Made by a program: the position numbers and the translations under genes. From NCBI RefSeq assembly GCF_002078015.1, contig NZ_LWBP01000045.1:124001-188000 (forward strand): a stretch of DNA of 64,000 nucleotides. The letters run 5' to 3'. Source of the stretch: Niastella populi (GTDB lineage Bacteria; Bacteroidota; Bacteroidia; Chitinophagales; Chitinophagaceae). Positions within the stretch are counted from its first letter, which is position 1; each line of letters begins with the position of its first letter. Under the pieces are notes generated by a model, which saw only the letters and a list, made by a program, of their open reading frames with translations, was not told where the DNA came from and searched no databases. Below are positions 53,657 to 61,052 of the stretch, piece by piece.

Positions 53657-55567
53657 TTACTGGCTTATCACCTGCAACTCCGTTCTCCTGTTCAGCGCTT
53701 TGCCTTCTTCGGTGGCATTATCGGCAACGGGTTTGGTAGCGCCGAACCCTTTAAAGGTAAGGCGTGCCGGTTCTATGCCTTTGCCTGTAAGGTATTTTAC
53801 AACGGCTTGTGCGCGGTTGTTCGAAAGAGTGAGGTTATCGGCGGCTTTACCGATATTATCGGTATGCCCGCTGATCTGCACCTTCAGGGTTGGGTTTTCT
53901 TTCATGAGCTGGAATATATTATCCAGTTCGATGGTCGATTCAGGTTTCAGATCGAATTTACCAAGGTCGAAGAAAATATTCTTCAGCACTATGCTGGCAT
54001 TGGCTTCAATGGGTTGCAAAGGAATATCGATATTGTAAGTAGAATCGGGCGCTTTCTGGCTCAACGGGAAATTTTCTGAGAAGAACAGGTAGCCCTTTCT
54101 TTTTACATTGAACGCATAGTCTTTTCCTACCGGTAAGGTGATAAGGTAATTACCGGTGGCATCGGTTTGAACCCGGCTTATAACACCGAGCGAAGCCAGG
54201 TCGGTAAGCTCAACGGCAGAAGGCAATCCTTTCTGTGTTTTCTTATCAAACACTTTTCCTTTTACCCACAAGGTTCTGGCCGGCCGAAGATCTTCACGTA
54301 ACTGGAAAGAATACAGGTCGAGCCCGCCGCGGGTGTCGCTGCGGTCGCTGGTATAGTAAGCGGTTTTGCCGTTGGCTGCAATAACCAGGCTGCCTTCGTT
54401 TTCGATGGTATTTACCGGGTAACCGAGGTTAACGGGTTTACTCCAGCCCTTACCCTGTTTGCGGGCTAAAAAAAGATCGGTGCCGCCATAACCCAAATGA
54501 CCGCTCGATGTAAAATACAGGGTTTGGTTATCGGCATGAATAAACGGCGCATTTTCGTCACCGATAGTGTTTATTTCGGGGCCCAGGTTCTCTGGTTCGC
54601 TCCAGCGGCCATTGGGCAACTGATGGCAAACGTACAGGTCGTGGCCGCCATAACCGCCAAGGCGGCCGCTGGCAAAATACAGGTCGCGTTTATCGGGCGA
54701 AAGGCTGGGCGCCGATTCCCAGGCCTCGGTATTTATTCTGTTACCCATATTCTCGGGTTTGCTCCAGCCTTCGGGTGTGAGGTAAGAGATATACAGATCG
54801 CAACTGCCGAAGCCATAAGGGAAATTGCAACCGGTGAATATCAGCCATTGCCCATCCTGCGAAATATTCTGTGCGCCTTCGTTCTGGTTTGAGTTGATAT
54901 CGCCGGGTAAGGGTTGCGCTTTAGTCCAGTGCCCGTTCTCGAATTTCGATCCATAAAACTCTTCATTGCCGTTTACCCGGCGCGTAAAAATGAATTCCTT
55001 ATCGTCGATGGTGAGCGTTGGAAAATATTCCAGGTGTTTGCTGTTGATGCTGTCGCCCATGTTTTGCGGTTCGAAGCGGTAGCCATTCAATGGGTGCTGA
55101 TTGCTATAGTCGATCGCAAACTGGTAGGTTTTACGGCGATAGTTGCCGGCTTTAATGCTTTGTGCATTGAGGTTAGGTATGGAAAGAAATTCGTCGACGG
55201 CCTTTAACGCCTTTTCAAACTCGCCCTGGGCTGCGAGGTTGATGGAGTAGGGCAGGTTGTAATCTTTAAACCAGTTGCTGTCAATGGCCTTGCTTTTTTC
55301 ATAGTATTCAATGGCGCTCTGGTGGTTCTTTTGTTCAAAGTACAAACCTGCAATTGACAAATAGGCCTCGAGGTAACGCGGTTCTATTTTTATGGCGTCC
55401 TGCAATGTTTTAATGCTTTCGGTGTAGTCGCCGTTCATGGCAATGCCGTATGCTTTTTCGAACAGGGCCTTTGCTTTTTTGCTTATTTTGTCAGGATCGT
55501 ACTGCGCTTTCGCCGCTGAGCAAATAAGGGCGGCGCACATGGATATTGTAATTAATTTTTTGATCAT
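53657..55567 (-). CDS. PorE-like OmpA protein (TPR, beta-propeller, carboxypeptidase-regulatory and OmpA domains)
   Basis: 636 residues from the ATG at 55567 (MIKKLITISMCAALICSAAKAQ); the frame continues upstream without a leader. The domain order is tetratricopeptide repeats (about 25-130; EKAYGIAMNGDYTESIKTL, YLEAYLSIAGLYFEQKNHQSAIEYYEKSK), a PD40/WD40-like propeller (about 150-420; repeats such as GWSKPENMGNRINTEAWESAPSLSPDKRDLYFASGR), a carboxypeptidase-regulatory-like fold (about 430-510) and an OmpA domain (about 530-636; ISGHTDNIGKAADNLTLSNNRAQAV). This is the order of PorE of the type IX secretion system, which links the outer-membrane complex to peptidoglycan. Unlike PorE I see no lipobox. 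Bacteroidota have many paralogues, so the T9SS role is likely but not certain. Confidence 0.82.
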   Translation of the reverse strand: MIKKLITISMCAALICSAAKAQYDPDKISKKAKALFEKAYGIAMNGDYTESIKTLQDAIKIEPRYLEAYLSIAGLYFEQKNHQSAIEYYEKSKAIDSNWFKDYNLPYSINLAAQGEFEKALKAVDEFLSIPNLNAQSIKAGNYRRKTYQFAIDYSNQHPLNGYRFEPQNMGDSINSKHLEYFPTLTIDDKEFIFTRRVNGNEEFYGSKFENGHWTKAQPLPGDINSNQNEGAQNISQDGQWLIFTGCNFPYGFGSCDLYISYLTPEGWSKPENMGNRINTEAWESAPSLSPDKRDLYFASGRLGGYGGHDLYVCHQLPNGRWSEPENLGPEINTIGDENAPFIHADNQTLYFTSSGHLGYGGTDLFLARKQGKGWSKPVNLGYPVNTIENEGSLVIAANGKTAYYTSDRSDTRGGLDLYSFQLREDLRPARTLWVKGKVFDKKTQKGLPSAVELTDLASLGVISRVQTDATGNYLITLPVGKDYAFNVKRKGYLFFSENFPLSQKAPDSTYNIDIPLQPIEANASIVLKNIFFDLGKFDLKPESTIELDNIFQLMKENPTLKVQISGHTDNIGKAADNLTLSNNRAQAVVKYLTGKGIEPARLTFKGFGATKPVADNATEEGKALNRRTELQVISQ

Positions 55568-55965
55568 CAGATTTGCTTTTCGTGAATCGGCAATCCCCGG
55601 CTTCATCGGGGCAGGCTGTGAATTCGTGAAACGGCAAACGTGAAACGTGAAAAGCCCTATGTTCGTGCCTGATAACTTTTTTGCACTTATTATAAAGCCA
55701 ATCCTGAATCTGTAGTGCTCGCTTCGCCTGCTACATATAATTTTAACGCGTTAACCGGTAATTAGTCAACTTCCTGTCAAAATCAGTCCAACTTTAAAGC
55801 TTAAAGATAAAAAATGATTAAAGTTTTCACATAAAACTTGTTTATCGCCTTTTAAGATGCTGATTTGGGCAGAAAAGTTTATTAGAAACTGTTATAAATA
55901 ACCCAATGGTGTATTAACGCACAATAGCGCCGGGAAATTAATCTGGGTGTTAAGTGAGGGAAACC
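55568..55965. other. Intergenic region upstream of the PorE-like gene
   Basis: About 400 bp. It contains the CGTGAAA heptamer array and a small hairpin CCCCG (55595-55599) / CGGGG (55607-55611). AT-rich; no gene or clear promoter pair recognised. Confidence 0.4.
55625..55652. repeat. Four tandem heptamers CGTGAAA
   Basis: CGTGAAA, CGGCAAA, CGTGAAA and CGTGAAA at 7-bp spacing, followed by AGCCCT. The string CGGCAAACGTGAAAAGCCCT also occurs at 26637, 29 kb away. Confidence 0.82.
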
Positions 55966-55996
55966 CTGTCAACCAGTTACCTGTTAACTCGTCAAC
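55966..55996. repeat. Short octamer array GTYAAC, abutting the queE stop codon
   Basis: CTGTCAAC, CAGTTAC (one base short), CTGTTAAC and TCGTCAAC run directly into the queE stop (55997-55999). It is the complement of the 22404 array. Confidence 0.75.
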
Positions 55997-56617
55997 TCAC
56001 GGAACGTGAATGTACTTGTGCAGCTGCAGCGAAAATTCCCAACGTGGGTTGGCCTTGATATAATCGATGATCAGCGGCGTTACCGCAGCCGATTTACTCC
56101 ACTCGGGCTGCAGATACAATTTACAGGCGGGCGAAACCAGGGCGGCATATTTTTCGGCCCATTCGAAATCGCTTTTATTGTATACTACTACTTTCAGTTC
56201 ATTGGCGAGGGGAAGAATTTCGGGCAGGGGCGCCTTGAACTTTTTGGGCGAAAGGCAGATCCAGTCCCACGAACCGCTTACCGGCCAGGCGCCGGAGGTT
56301 TCAATATTGGTTTGAAAGCCGGCTGCATGCAGTGCATCGGTAAGCGCATCGAGGTTATGCATCAGCGGTTCGCCGCCGGTAATGATCGCCAAACGGCCGG
56401 GTTCGGCGCTGGCGCCGGCCACTATTGTTTCAATGGTTTGTAAGGGATGTTTCGATGCTTCCCAGCTTTCTTTTACATCGCACCACACACAGCCTACATC
56501 GCACCCGCCGAGGCGAATGAAGTAAGCGGCCCTTCCCTGATGGTAACCTTCGCCCTGCAGGGTGTAGAAGGATTCCATTACCGGATATTGAATCGTATCT
56601 ATAGAAGCTTTTGTCAT
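55997..56617 (-). CDS. queE: 7-carboxy-7-deazaguanine synthase (radical SAM)
   Basis: 206 residues. ESFYTLQGEGYHQGRAAYFIRLGGCDVGCVWCD carries the substrate-binding QGEG and the radical-SAM cluster ligands in the QueE spacing C-x3-C-x2-C. ITGGEPLMH and NIETSGAWPV follow as in the family, and SPKKFKAPLPEIL is the conserved SPK block. It makes 7-carboxy-7-deazaguanine, the precursor of queuosine and related 7-deazapurines. No other queuosine gene is in the window. Confidence 0.92.
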   Translation of the reverse strand: MTKASIDTIQYPVMESFYTLQGEGYHQGRAAYFIRLGGCDVGCVWCDVKESWEASKHPLQTIETIVAGASAEPGRLAIITGGEPLMHNLDALTDALHAAGFQTNIETSGAWPVSGSWDWICLSPKKFKAPLPEILPLANELKVVVYNKSDFEWAEKYAALVSPACKLYLQPEWSKSAAVTPLIIDYIKANPRWEFSLQLHKYIHVP

Positions 56618-56642
56618 CGATGCAAAGTTCTGGAAAATAAGA

Positions 56643-56682
56643 TAACCAATGTGCTAATTTGCCAATTAGCTAATGTGCTAAT
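56643..56682. repeat. Five tandem octamers NNGCTAAT
   Basis: TAACCAAT, GTGCTAAT, TTGCCAAT, TAGCTAAT and GTGCTAAT at exact 8-bp spacing. The unit is the same as that of the array at 24662. Confidence 0.85.
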
Positions 56683-56726
56683 GCCTTGAATTTGGAGAAG
56701 CCTGCTATTAATCGGATCTTCCGATT

Positions 56727-56766
56727 GTGCCAATTAGCCAATTAGCATATTATCACATCAACTAAT
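56727..56766. repeat. Five tandem octamers, second NNGCYAAT block
   Basis: GTGCCAAT, TAGCCAAT, TAGCATAT, TATCACAT and CAACTAAT at 8-bp spacing, ending five bases before the folD stop codon. Confidence 0.75.
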
Positions 56767-56771
56767 TATTC

Positions 56772-57647
56772 TCAGTGTTTCGCCAAACAGGCATTGTACG
56801 TATTCTTCATCAACGCCGCAATTGTCATGGGGCCTACACCACCCGGTACAGGCGTTATATATGAGCACTTTGGAGAAACCGTATCGAACTGCACATCGCC
56901 TTTTATTGAATAGCCTCTTTTCTTCGTAGCGTCAGGCACGCGGGTAATACCAACGTCAATTACAATGGCGCCATCCTTTACCATATCGGCGGTAACGAAT
57001 TCAGGTTTGCCCAATGCCGCTACGATGATATCAGCCTGCAAACACAGTTCTTTCAAATTCCTTGTGGCCGAGTGGCAGATGGTAACTGTACAGTTGCCGG
57101 GGTTGGTATTGGCGCTAAGCAAAATGCTCATGGGGCGGCCAACGATATTACTTCGGCCGATAACCACGGCATGCATGCCTTTGGTATTGATCTTATAATG
57201 TTCCAGCATAAGCATAATGCCATGCGGAGTGGCGGGGATAAAAGTGGGCAGCGACTGCACCATTTTGCCCACGCTTACGGGGTGAAACCCGTCAACGTCT
57301 TTTGAAGGGTGAATGGCGTTGATCACTTTTTCATCTGAAATATGTTTGGGCAGCGGCAATTGAACCAGAATACCGTCCACATCCATGTCGCTATTCAGTT
57401 CTTCAATGGCTTCCAGCAGTTTAAATTCACTGATGGTATCTTCAAGCCGCACAAGCGTGCTGCGGAACCCGATCTCTTCGCAGGTGCGCACCTTTGAACC
57501 AACATAGGTTTCACTGGCGCCGTTATTACCTACCAGTACGGCGGCAAGGTGCGGCACTTTTTTGCCTTCGGCTACCAGTTGAGCCACTTTAATTTTCAAT
57601 TCATCCTTTGTTGCCTGTGATACAAGCTGCCCGTCTAAAATTTTCAT
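56772..57647 (-). CDS. folD: Bifunctional methylenetetrahydrofolate dehydrogenase / methenyltetrahydrofolate cyclohydrolase
   Basis: 291 residues. [16 protein letters not shown] with the catalytic Lys, [21 protein letters not shown], the [13 protein letters not shown] block, the NADP-binding [17 protein letters not shown] and [18 protein letters not shown] are the FolD signatures. It interconverts one-carbon tetrahydrofolate derivatives in the cytoplasm. On the minus strand TACCTTTG (57659-57652) lies only four bases before the ATG; if it is the -7 element, the mRNA would be leaderless. Confidence 0.96.
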   Translation of the reverse strand: MKILDGQLVSQATKDELKIKVAQLVAEGKKVPHLAAVLVGNNGASETYVGSKVRTCEEIGFRSTLVRLEDTISEFKLLEAIEELNSDMDVDGILVQLPLPKHISDEKVINAIHPSKDVDGFHPVSVGKMVQSLPTFIPATPHGIMLMLEHYKINTKGMHAVVIGRSNIVGRPMSILLSANTNPGNCTVTICHSATRNLKELCLQADIIVAALGKPEFVTADMVKDGAIVIDVGITRVPDATKKRGYSIKGDVQFDTVSPKCSYITPVPGGVGPMTIAALMKNTYNACLAKH

Positions 57648-57755
57648 GGCGCAAAGGTAAAGGGCTGGGGGTTGCTGCCCTAAAGGAGAATAAAAAATTT
57701 TTTATATTAGGTATTTTGAATATGTTTAATGACTGAATTTTGAAAGCTTACTGCT

Positions 57756-58577
57756 GTGAAAAGATTGCTGTTGCCATTCTATCTTATCCATTGTCTGGCC
57801 CATGGTCAGTCAATTCATTACTCACCGGGTACTTTATACACCGGATTGGGTGCTTATAGCCATCAATTTACCCAATCGTTTTCCTTTACCGCCAACCAGG
57901 CGGCGCTGGGTACAATTTCATGCACCAGTGCGGGCTTATATTCCGAACAAAAATATGGGTTGAAAGAGCTGTCGATGTACATGGGCGCCGTGGCCATACC
58001 GGTGAACCGGGGCGGTATTGGCATTGCCATGCAATACGCCGGCAACAGCGATTTCAATGAAAGCCAGGTGGCCATAGCTTATGGCAAAAACCTGGGCAAG
58101 GTAAATGTGGGGGTGCAGTTCAATTATAATATGATGCGGGTGGCCGGCTATGGCAATGACGCGGCCATTGGGTTTGAAGTGGCCAGCCAGTGGCGCATCA
58201 GTTCAGCCCTCATAACAGGAATTCACATAGTAAACCCGGTTGGCGGGCGCTTCAAAAATCAACCTGGCGAAAAGCTGGCGGCGGTTTACCAGTTTGGCGC
58301 CGGCTACGAAGTTTCCAATCAGTTATTTGTGAGTGCAGAACTTACAAAAGAAGAGAACCGGCCGGTAAACGTACAGGCCGGTTTGCAATATATGCCTGTG
58401 CCCGACCGGTTATTTATTCGAACGGGCGTCACAACCGCAAATACATCACCGTATGCAGGCATAGGCTGGCAGTGGAAGAATTGCCGGGCCGATGTAAACG
58501 TGCGTTATCATCCGCAACTGGGGCTTTCACCCGGTGTATTGCTTTTATTTTTTGGCAAACAAAAAGAAGAACCGTGA
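57756..58577 (+). CDS. Outer-membrane beta-barrel protein
   Basis: 273 residues starting with GTG (the only sensible start before the signal peptide MKRLLLPFYLIHCLAHGQ). The mature part has a short FSFTANQAALGTI segment, as in FadL/PorV/PorQ-like barrels, then about a dozen amphipathic strands (GIGIAMQYAGNSDFNESQVAIAYGKNLGKVNVGVQFNYN). It ends in FFGKQKEEP. The stop codon overlaps the GTG start of the helix-hairpin-helix gene, so the two are translated as a pair. A T9SS-linked role is possible but not shown. Confidence 0.75.
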   Translation: MKRLLLPFYLIHCLAHGQSIHYSPGTLYTGLGAYSHQFTQSFSFTANQAALGTISCTSAGLYSEQKYGLKELSMYMGAVAIPVNRGGIGIAMQYAGNSDFNESQVAIAYGKNLGKVNVGVQFNYNMMRVAGYGNDAAIGFEVASQWRISSALITGIHIVNPVGGRFKNQPGEKLAAVYQFGAGYEVSNQLFVSAELTKEENRPVNVQAGLQYMPVPDRLFIRTGVTTANTSPYAGIGWQWKNCRADVNVRYHPQLGLSPGVLLLFFGKQKEEP

Positions 58578-60646
58578 AATGGCCGCTGGTAATATGGCTT
58601 GTGGGGCAGGGGATGGCTGTTGCAGCCCAGGAGCGACCGGTGGAACCGGTTAATGAACAACAGCTCGAAATGCAGGCCGAACGAGATGAAGGTGTACCGG
58701 AAGATGATACCCAATGGCAGCAGCTCGCCTATTTACAAAAACATCCGTTGAATTTAAATGCGGCCACTGAAAATGAGTTGAAAGGCTTGCGCCTGCTTAC
58801 CGGCCTGCAGATCAGTAATTTTTTGATGTACCGCCAGCAGTTGGGCGCACTACTACATATTTACGAGTTGCAGGCCATTCCGGGCTGGGATGTGGTAACT
58901 ATAAAACAACTGCTGCCATTTGTTACCGTGAGTGATCAAAAAACGATAACCGCCCGCCTTGGCGAACGTTTCGGTAAGGGCGAACAAACCGCTTTATTGC
59001 GGTTTGCCGCAACGGTGAGCCAGGCTGCTGAACATAAAAAGACAACCGGTACGTACCTTGGCTCTCCCGCGGCTATTTTGTTCCGGTATAAGTATAACTA
59101 CAAAAACCTTTTGCAATATGGTGTAACCGGCGATAAAGATGCCGGCGAGCAGTTCTTTGAGGGCGCGCAAAAGAATGGGTTCGATTTTTATTCATTTCAT
59201 TTCTTCGCCCGTAAACTGGGCAACATTCAATCGCTGGCTATTGGCGATTTTACCGTTGGGTTTGGACAGGGCTTAATACAATGGCAGGGGCTGGCTTTTA
59301 AAAAAAGCGCCTCCGTATTGATGATAAAACGGCAGGGGCCGGCATTGCAACCTTATAATTCAGCCGGTGACTATAATTTTCACCGCGGCATTGGCATAAC
59401 AGTACAAAGGAAATCTATTCAATGTACTTTATTCGGTTCGGTACGGAAACTAAGCGCCAACCTGGAAACCGATAGTGCATTTGCCGAAAGAGAACATATT
59501 TCTTCTCTACTTACTATGGGTTATTACCGCACAGCGGCAGAGCTTAACAACCGGTATAATGTGCAATGCATAACCGCCGGCGGGTCGGTAAAATTAACGG
59601 GTACCAGGTCACACTTTGGTATAAATGCGGTTCAGTATAATTTCTCCAATCCGCTGCAGCCGGCCGATGAACCGTACGACCGGTTTGCCATAAATGGCAG
59701 TCATTGGAGCAATTACAGTGTTGATTATGGTTATACCTTTCGAAATATGCATGTGTATGGCGAGATAGCCGTTGATAAGCTGTATAACAAAGCCCTGGTG
59801 CATGGCCTGCTGGCCAGTCTTGATCCCAAAGTTGATCTGGCTGTTGTTTACCGCAACATCAGCAGCCGTTACCAATCGTTTTTCAGCAATGCTTTTACCG
59901 AAAACCGGTTGCCCGTAAACGAAAATGGGCTGTATGCCGGTTTGTCGATACGCCCGGTGCATGGCTGGAAACTGGATGTGTATGCCGATCTTTTCCGGTT
60001 CCCGTGGTTGAAGTATCAGGTGAATGCGCCATCGGGCGGACAGGAATACCTGGTTCAGGTAACCTATACGCCTAATAAATATGTTGAAATGTATAGCCGG
60101 TTCAGGCATGAAACAAAAGGCACCGGTATCAATGATTCAGTATCGGTTATACGACCGGTAATGCCTGTACGCCGGCTAAACTGGCGAACACAGATGATTT
60201 ACCGGCTCAACCGCACCGTTGAACTGCGCAGCCGGGTGGAAACGGTTTGGTATGGCAGCAGAAAAACGCAAAAAGAAACCGGCTTTTTATTTTATACCGA
60301 TGTGTATGTAAAGCCCCCGTTGAAGCCGTTCTTTTTTAATGCCCGGTTTCAATATGTTGAAACCGGCGGCTACAATAGCCGCATCTATGCGTGGGAAAAC
60401 ACCGTTATGTATAATTATTCTATTCCGGCCCAGTTCGATAAAGCCCTGCGATATATTGTTAATATCAGTTACCGCGTAATGCCGGGGCGGGGAACGCAGC
60501 GGGTTCGAAAAACGAATTGCCTGTTCTCTTTATCGCTTGCACAATCTTTCTATCCGTTCAAACCAGCCATTGAAGCAACGGAGACTGCAGTTGAGGCGTA
60601 TAACCGATCGGATATTAAGCTGCAGATTATTTTTACAAGGAGATAA
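58574..60646 (+). CDS. Helix-hairpin-helix domain protein, secreted
   Basis: 690 residues from a GTG at 58574 that overlaps the preceding stop (GTGA). A longer open frame to 58190 overlaps the barrel gene and is rejected. A signal peptide (about 1-19, ending VAAQ) is followed by a helix-hairpin-helix region (about 57-115) with HPLNLNAATENELKGLRLLTGLQISNFLMYRQQLGALLHIYELQAIPGW, as in ComEA. The rest (about 120-690) is a long series of beta strands, many with aromatic belts, which looks like an outer-membrane barrel. Such proteins are common in Bacteroidota without known function. Its last about 70 codons are duplicated at 63166-63376. Confidence 0.8.
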   Translation: MKWPLVIWLVGQGMAVAAQERPVEPVNEQQLEMQAERDEGVPEDDTQWQQLAYLQKHPLNLNAATENELKGLRLLTGLQISNFLMYRQQLGALLHIYELQAIPGWDVVTIKQLLPFVTVSDQKTITARLGERFGKGEQTALLRFAATVSQAAEHKKTTGTYLGSPAAILFRYKYNYKNLLQYGVTGDKDAGEQFFEGAQKNGFDFYSFHFFARKLGNIQSLAIGDFTVGFGQGLIQWQGLAFKKSASVLMIKRQGPALQPYNSAGDYNFHRGIGITVQRKSIQCTLFGSVRKLSANLETDSAFAEREHISSLLTMGYYRTAAELNNRYNVQCITAGGSVKLTGTRSHFGINAVQYNFSNPLQPADEPYDRFAINGSHWSNYSVDYGYTFRNMHVYGEIAVDKLYNKALVHGLLASLDPKVDLAVVYRNISSRYQSFFSNAFTENRLPVNENGLYAGLSIRPVHGWKLDVYADLFRFPWLKYQVNAPSGGQEYLVQVTYTPNKYVEMYSRFRHETKGTGINDSVSVIRPVMPVRRLNWRTQMIYRLNRTVELRSRVETVWYGSRKTQKETGFLFYTDVYVKPPLKPFFFNARFQYVETGGYNSRIYAWENTVMYNYSIPAQFDKALRYIVNISYRVMPGRGTQRVRKTNCLFSLSLAQSFYPFKPAIEATETAVEAYNRSDIKLQIIFTRR

Positions 60647-60647
60647 A
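60437..60647. repeat. Duplicated 211-bp segment, left copy (3' end of the HHH gene)
   Basis: This stretch, the last 70 codons of the helix-hairpin-helix gene, matches 63166-63376 in direct orientation with about 17 differences by my count. More than half of these leave the protein unchanged. Confidence 0.9.
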
Positions 60648-60760
60648 ACTGTTCTTACCAACTCGGCAACATAATATCTACGAAGTATAAAACATAAGGG
60701 TACATACAGCCGAATCTGCCTTTATTATTATCCTCTTTGTTACACACTTATTGGAAAAAA

Positions 60761-60792
60761 CTGCACGGTTATTCTTAAATCTGCACAGTTAT
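60761..60792 (+). promoter_or_regulatory. Direct repeats CTGCACNGTTAT, possible activator site
   Basis: CTGCACGGTTAT (60761-60772) and CTGCACAGTTAT (60781-60792) start exactly 20 bp apart, two helical turns, and end 9 bp before the -33 element. A weaker third copy, CTGCACCGTAAC, lies at 60858-60869. The spacing and the ACxGTTAT core recall sites of LytTR-type regulators (inference). Confidence 0.5.
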
Positions 60793-60801
60793 CGAAAAGA
60801 T

Positions 60802-60831
60802 TTTGTTCATTTATATAATAACCTATATTTA
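60802..60831 (+). promoter_or_regulatory. Probable promoter of the T9SS cargo gene
   Basis: TTTG (60802-60805) and TATATTTA (60824-60831), one base off TAnnTTTG, with an 18-bp spacer. A leader of about 210 bases would precede the ATG at 61053. Confidence 0.45.
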
Positions 60832-61052
60832 TAGACGAATTACGGGTTGAACAAAAACTGCACCGTAACCTTCTTAATTTATAAACCTTTCCTTTATGTT
60901 TACCGTTTCGTTATTGAAATATAGGTATTCGCAATTTTTGCATTCCCACTTCAGGCTTTACTTTATTAATTTTTCCAGCTCATTTATCTTTTCTTTTAGT
61001 CTTGCTTGAAATCTTATAACTGATCATTTAATCATATAAAAATAAAATTCAC

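Larger units (their letters stand above)
60648..61052. other. AT-rich regulatory region upstream of the T9SS cargo gene
   Basis: About 405 bp with no gene. It contains the direct repeats and promoter described in the next two entries and a long leader of about 210 bases. Confidence 0.55.

Noticed and set aside
58190-58573. Upstream extension of the helix-hairpin-helix gene frame
   Set aside because: It overlaps the barrel gene out of frame, is Arg/Ser-rich, and the GTG at 58574 followed by a signal peptide is a much better start.
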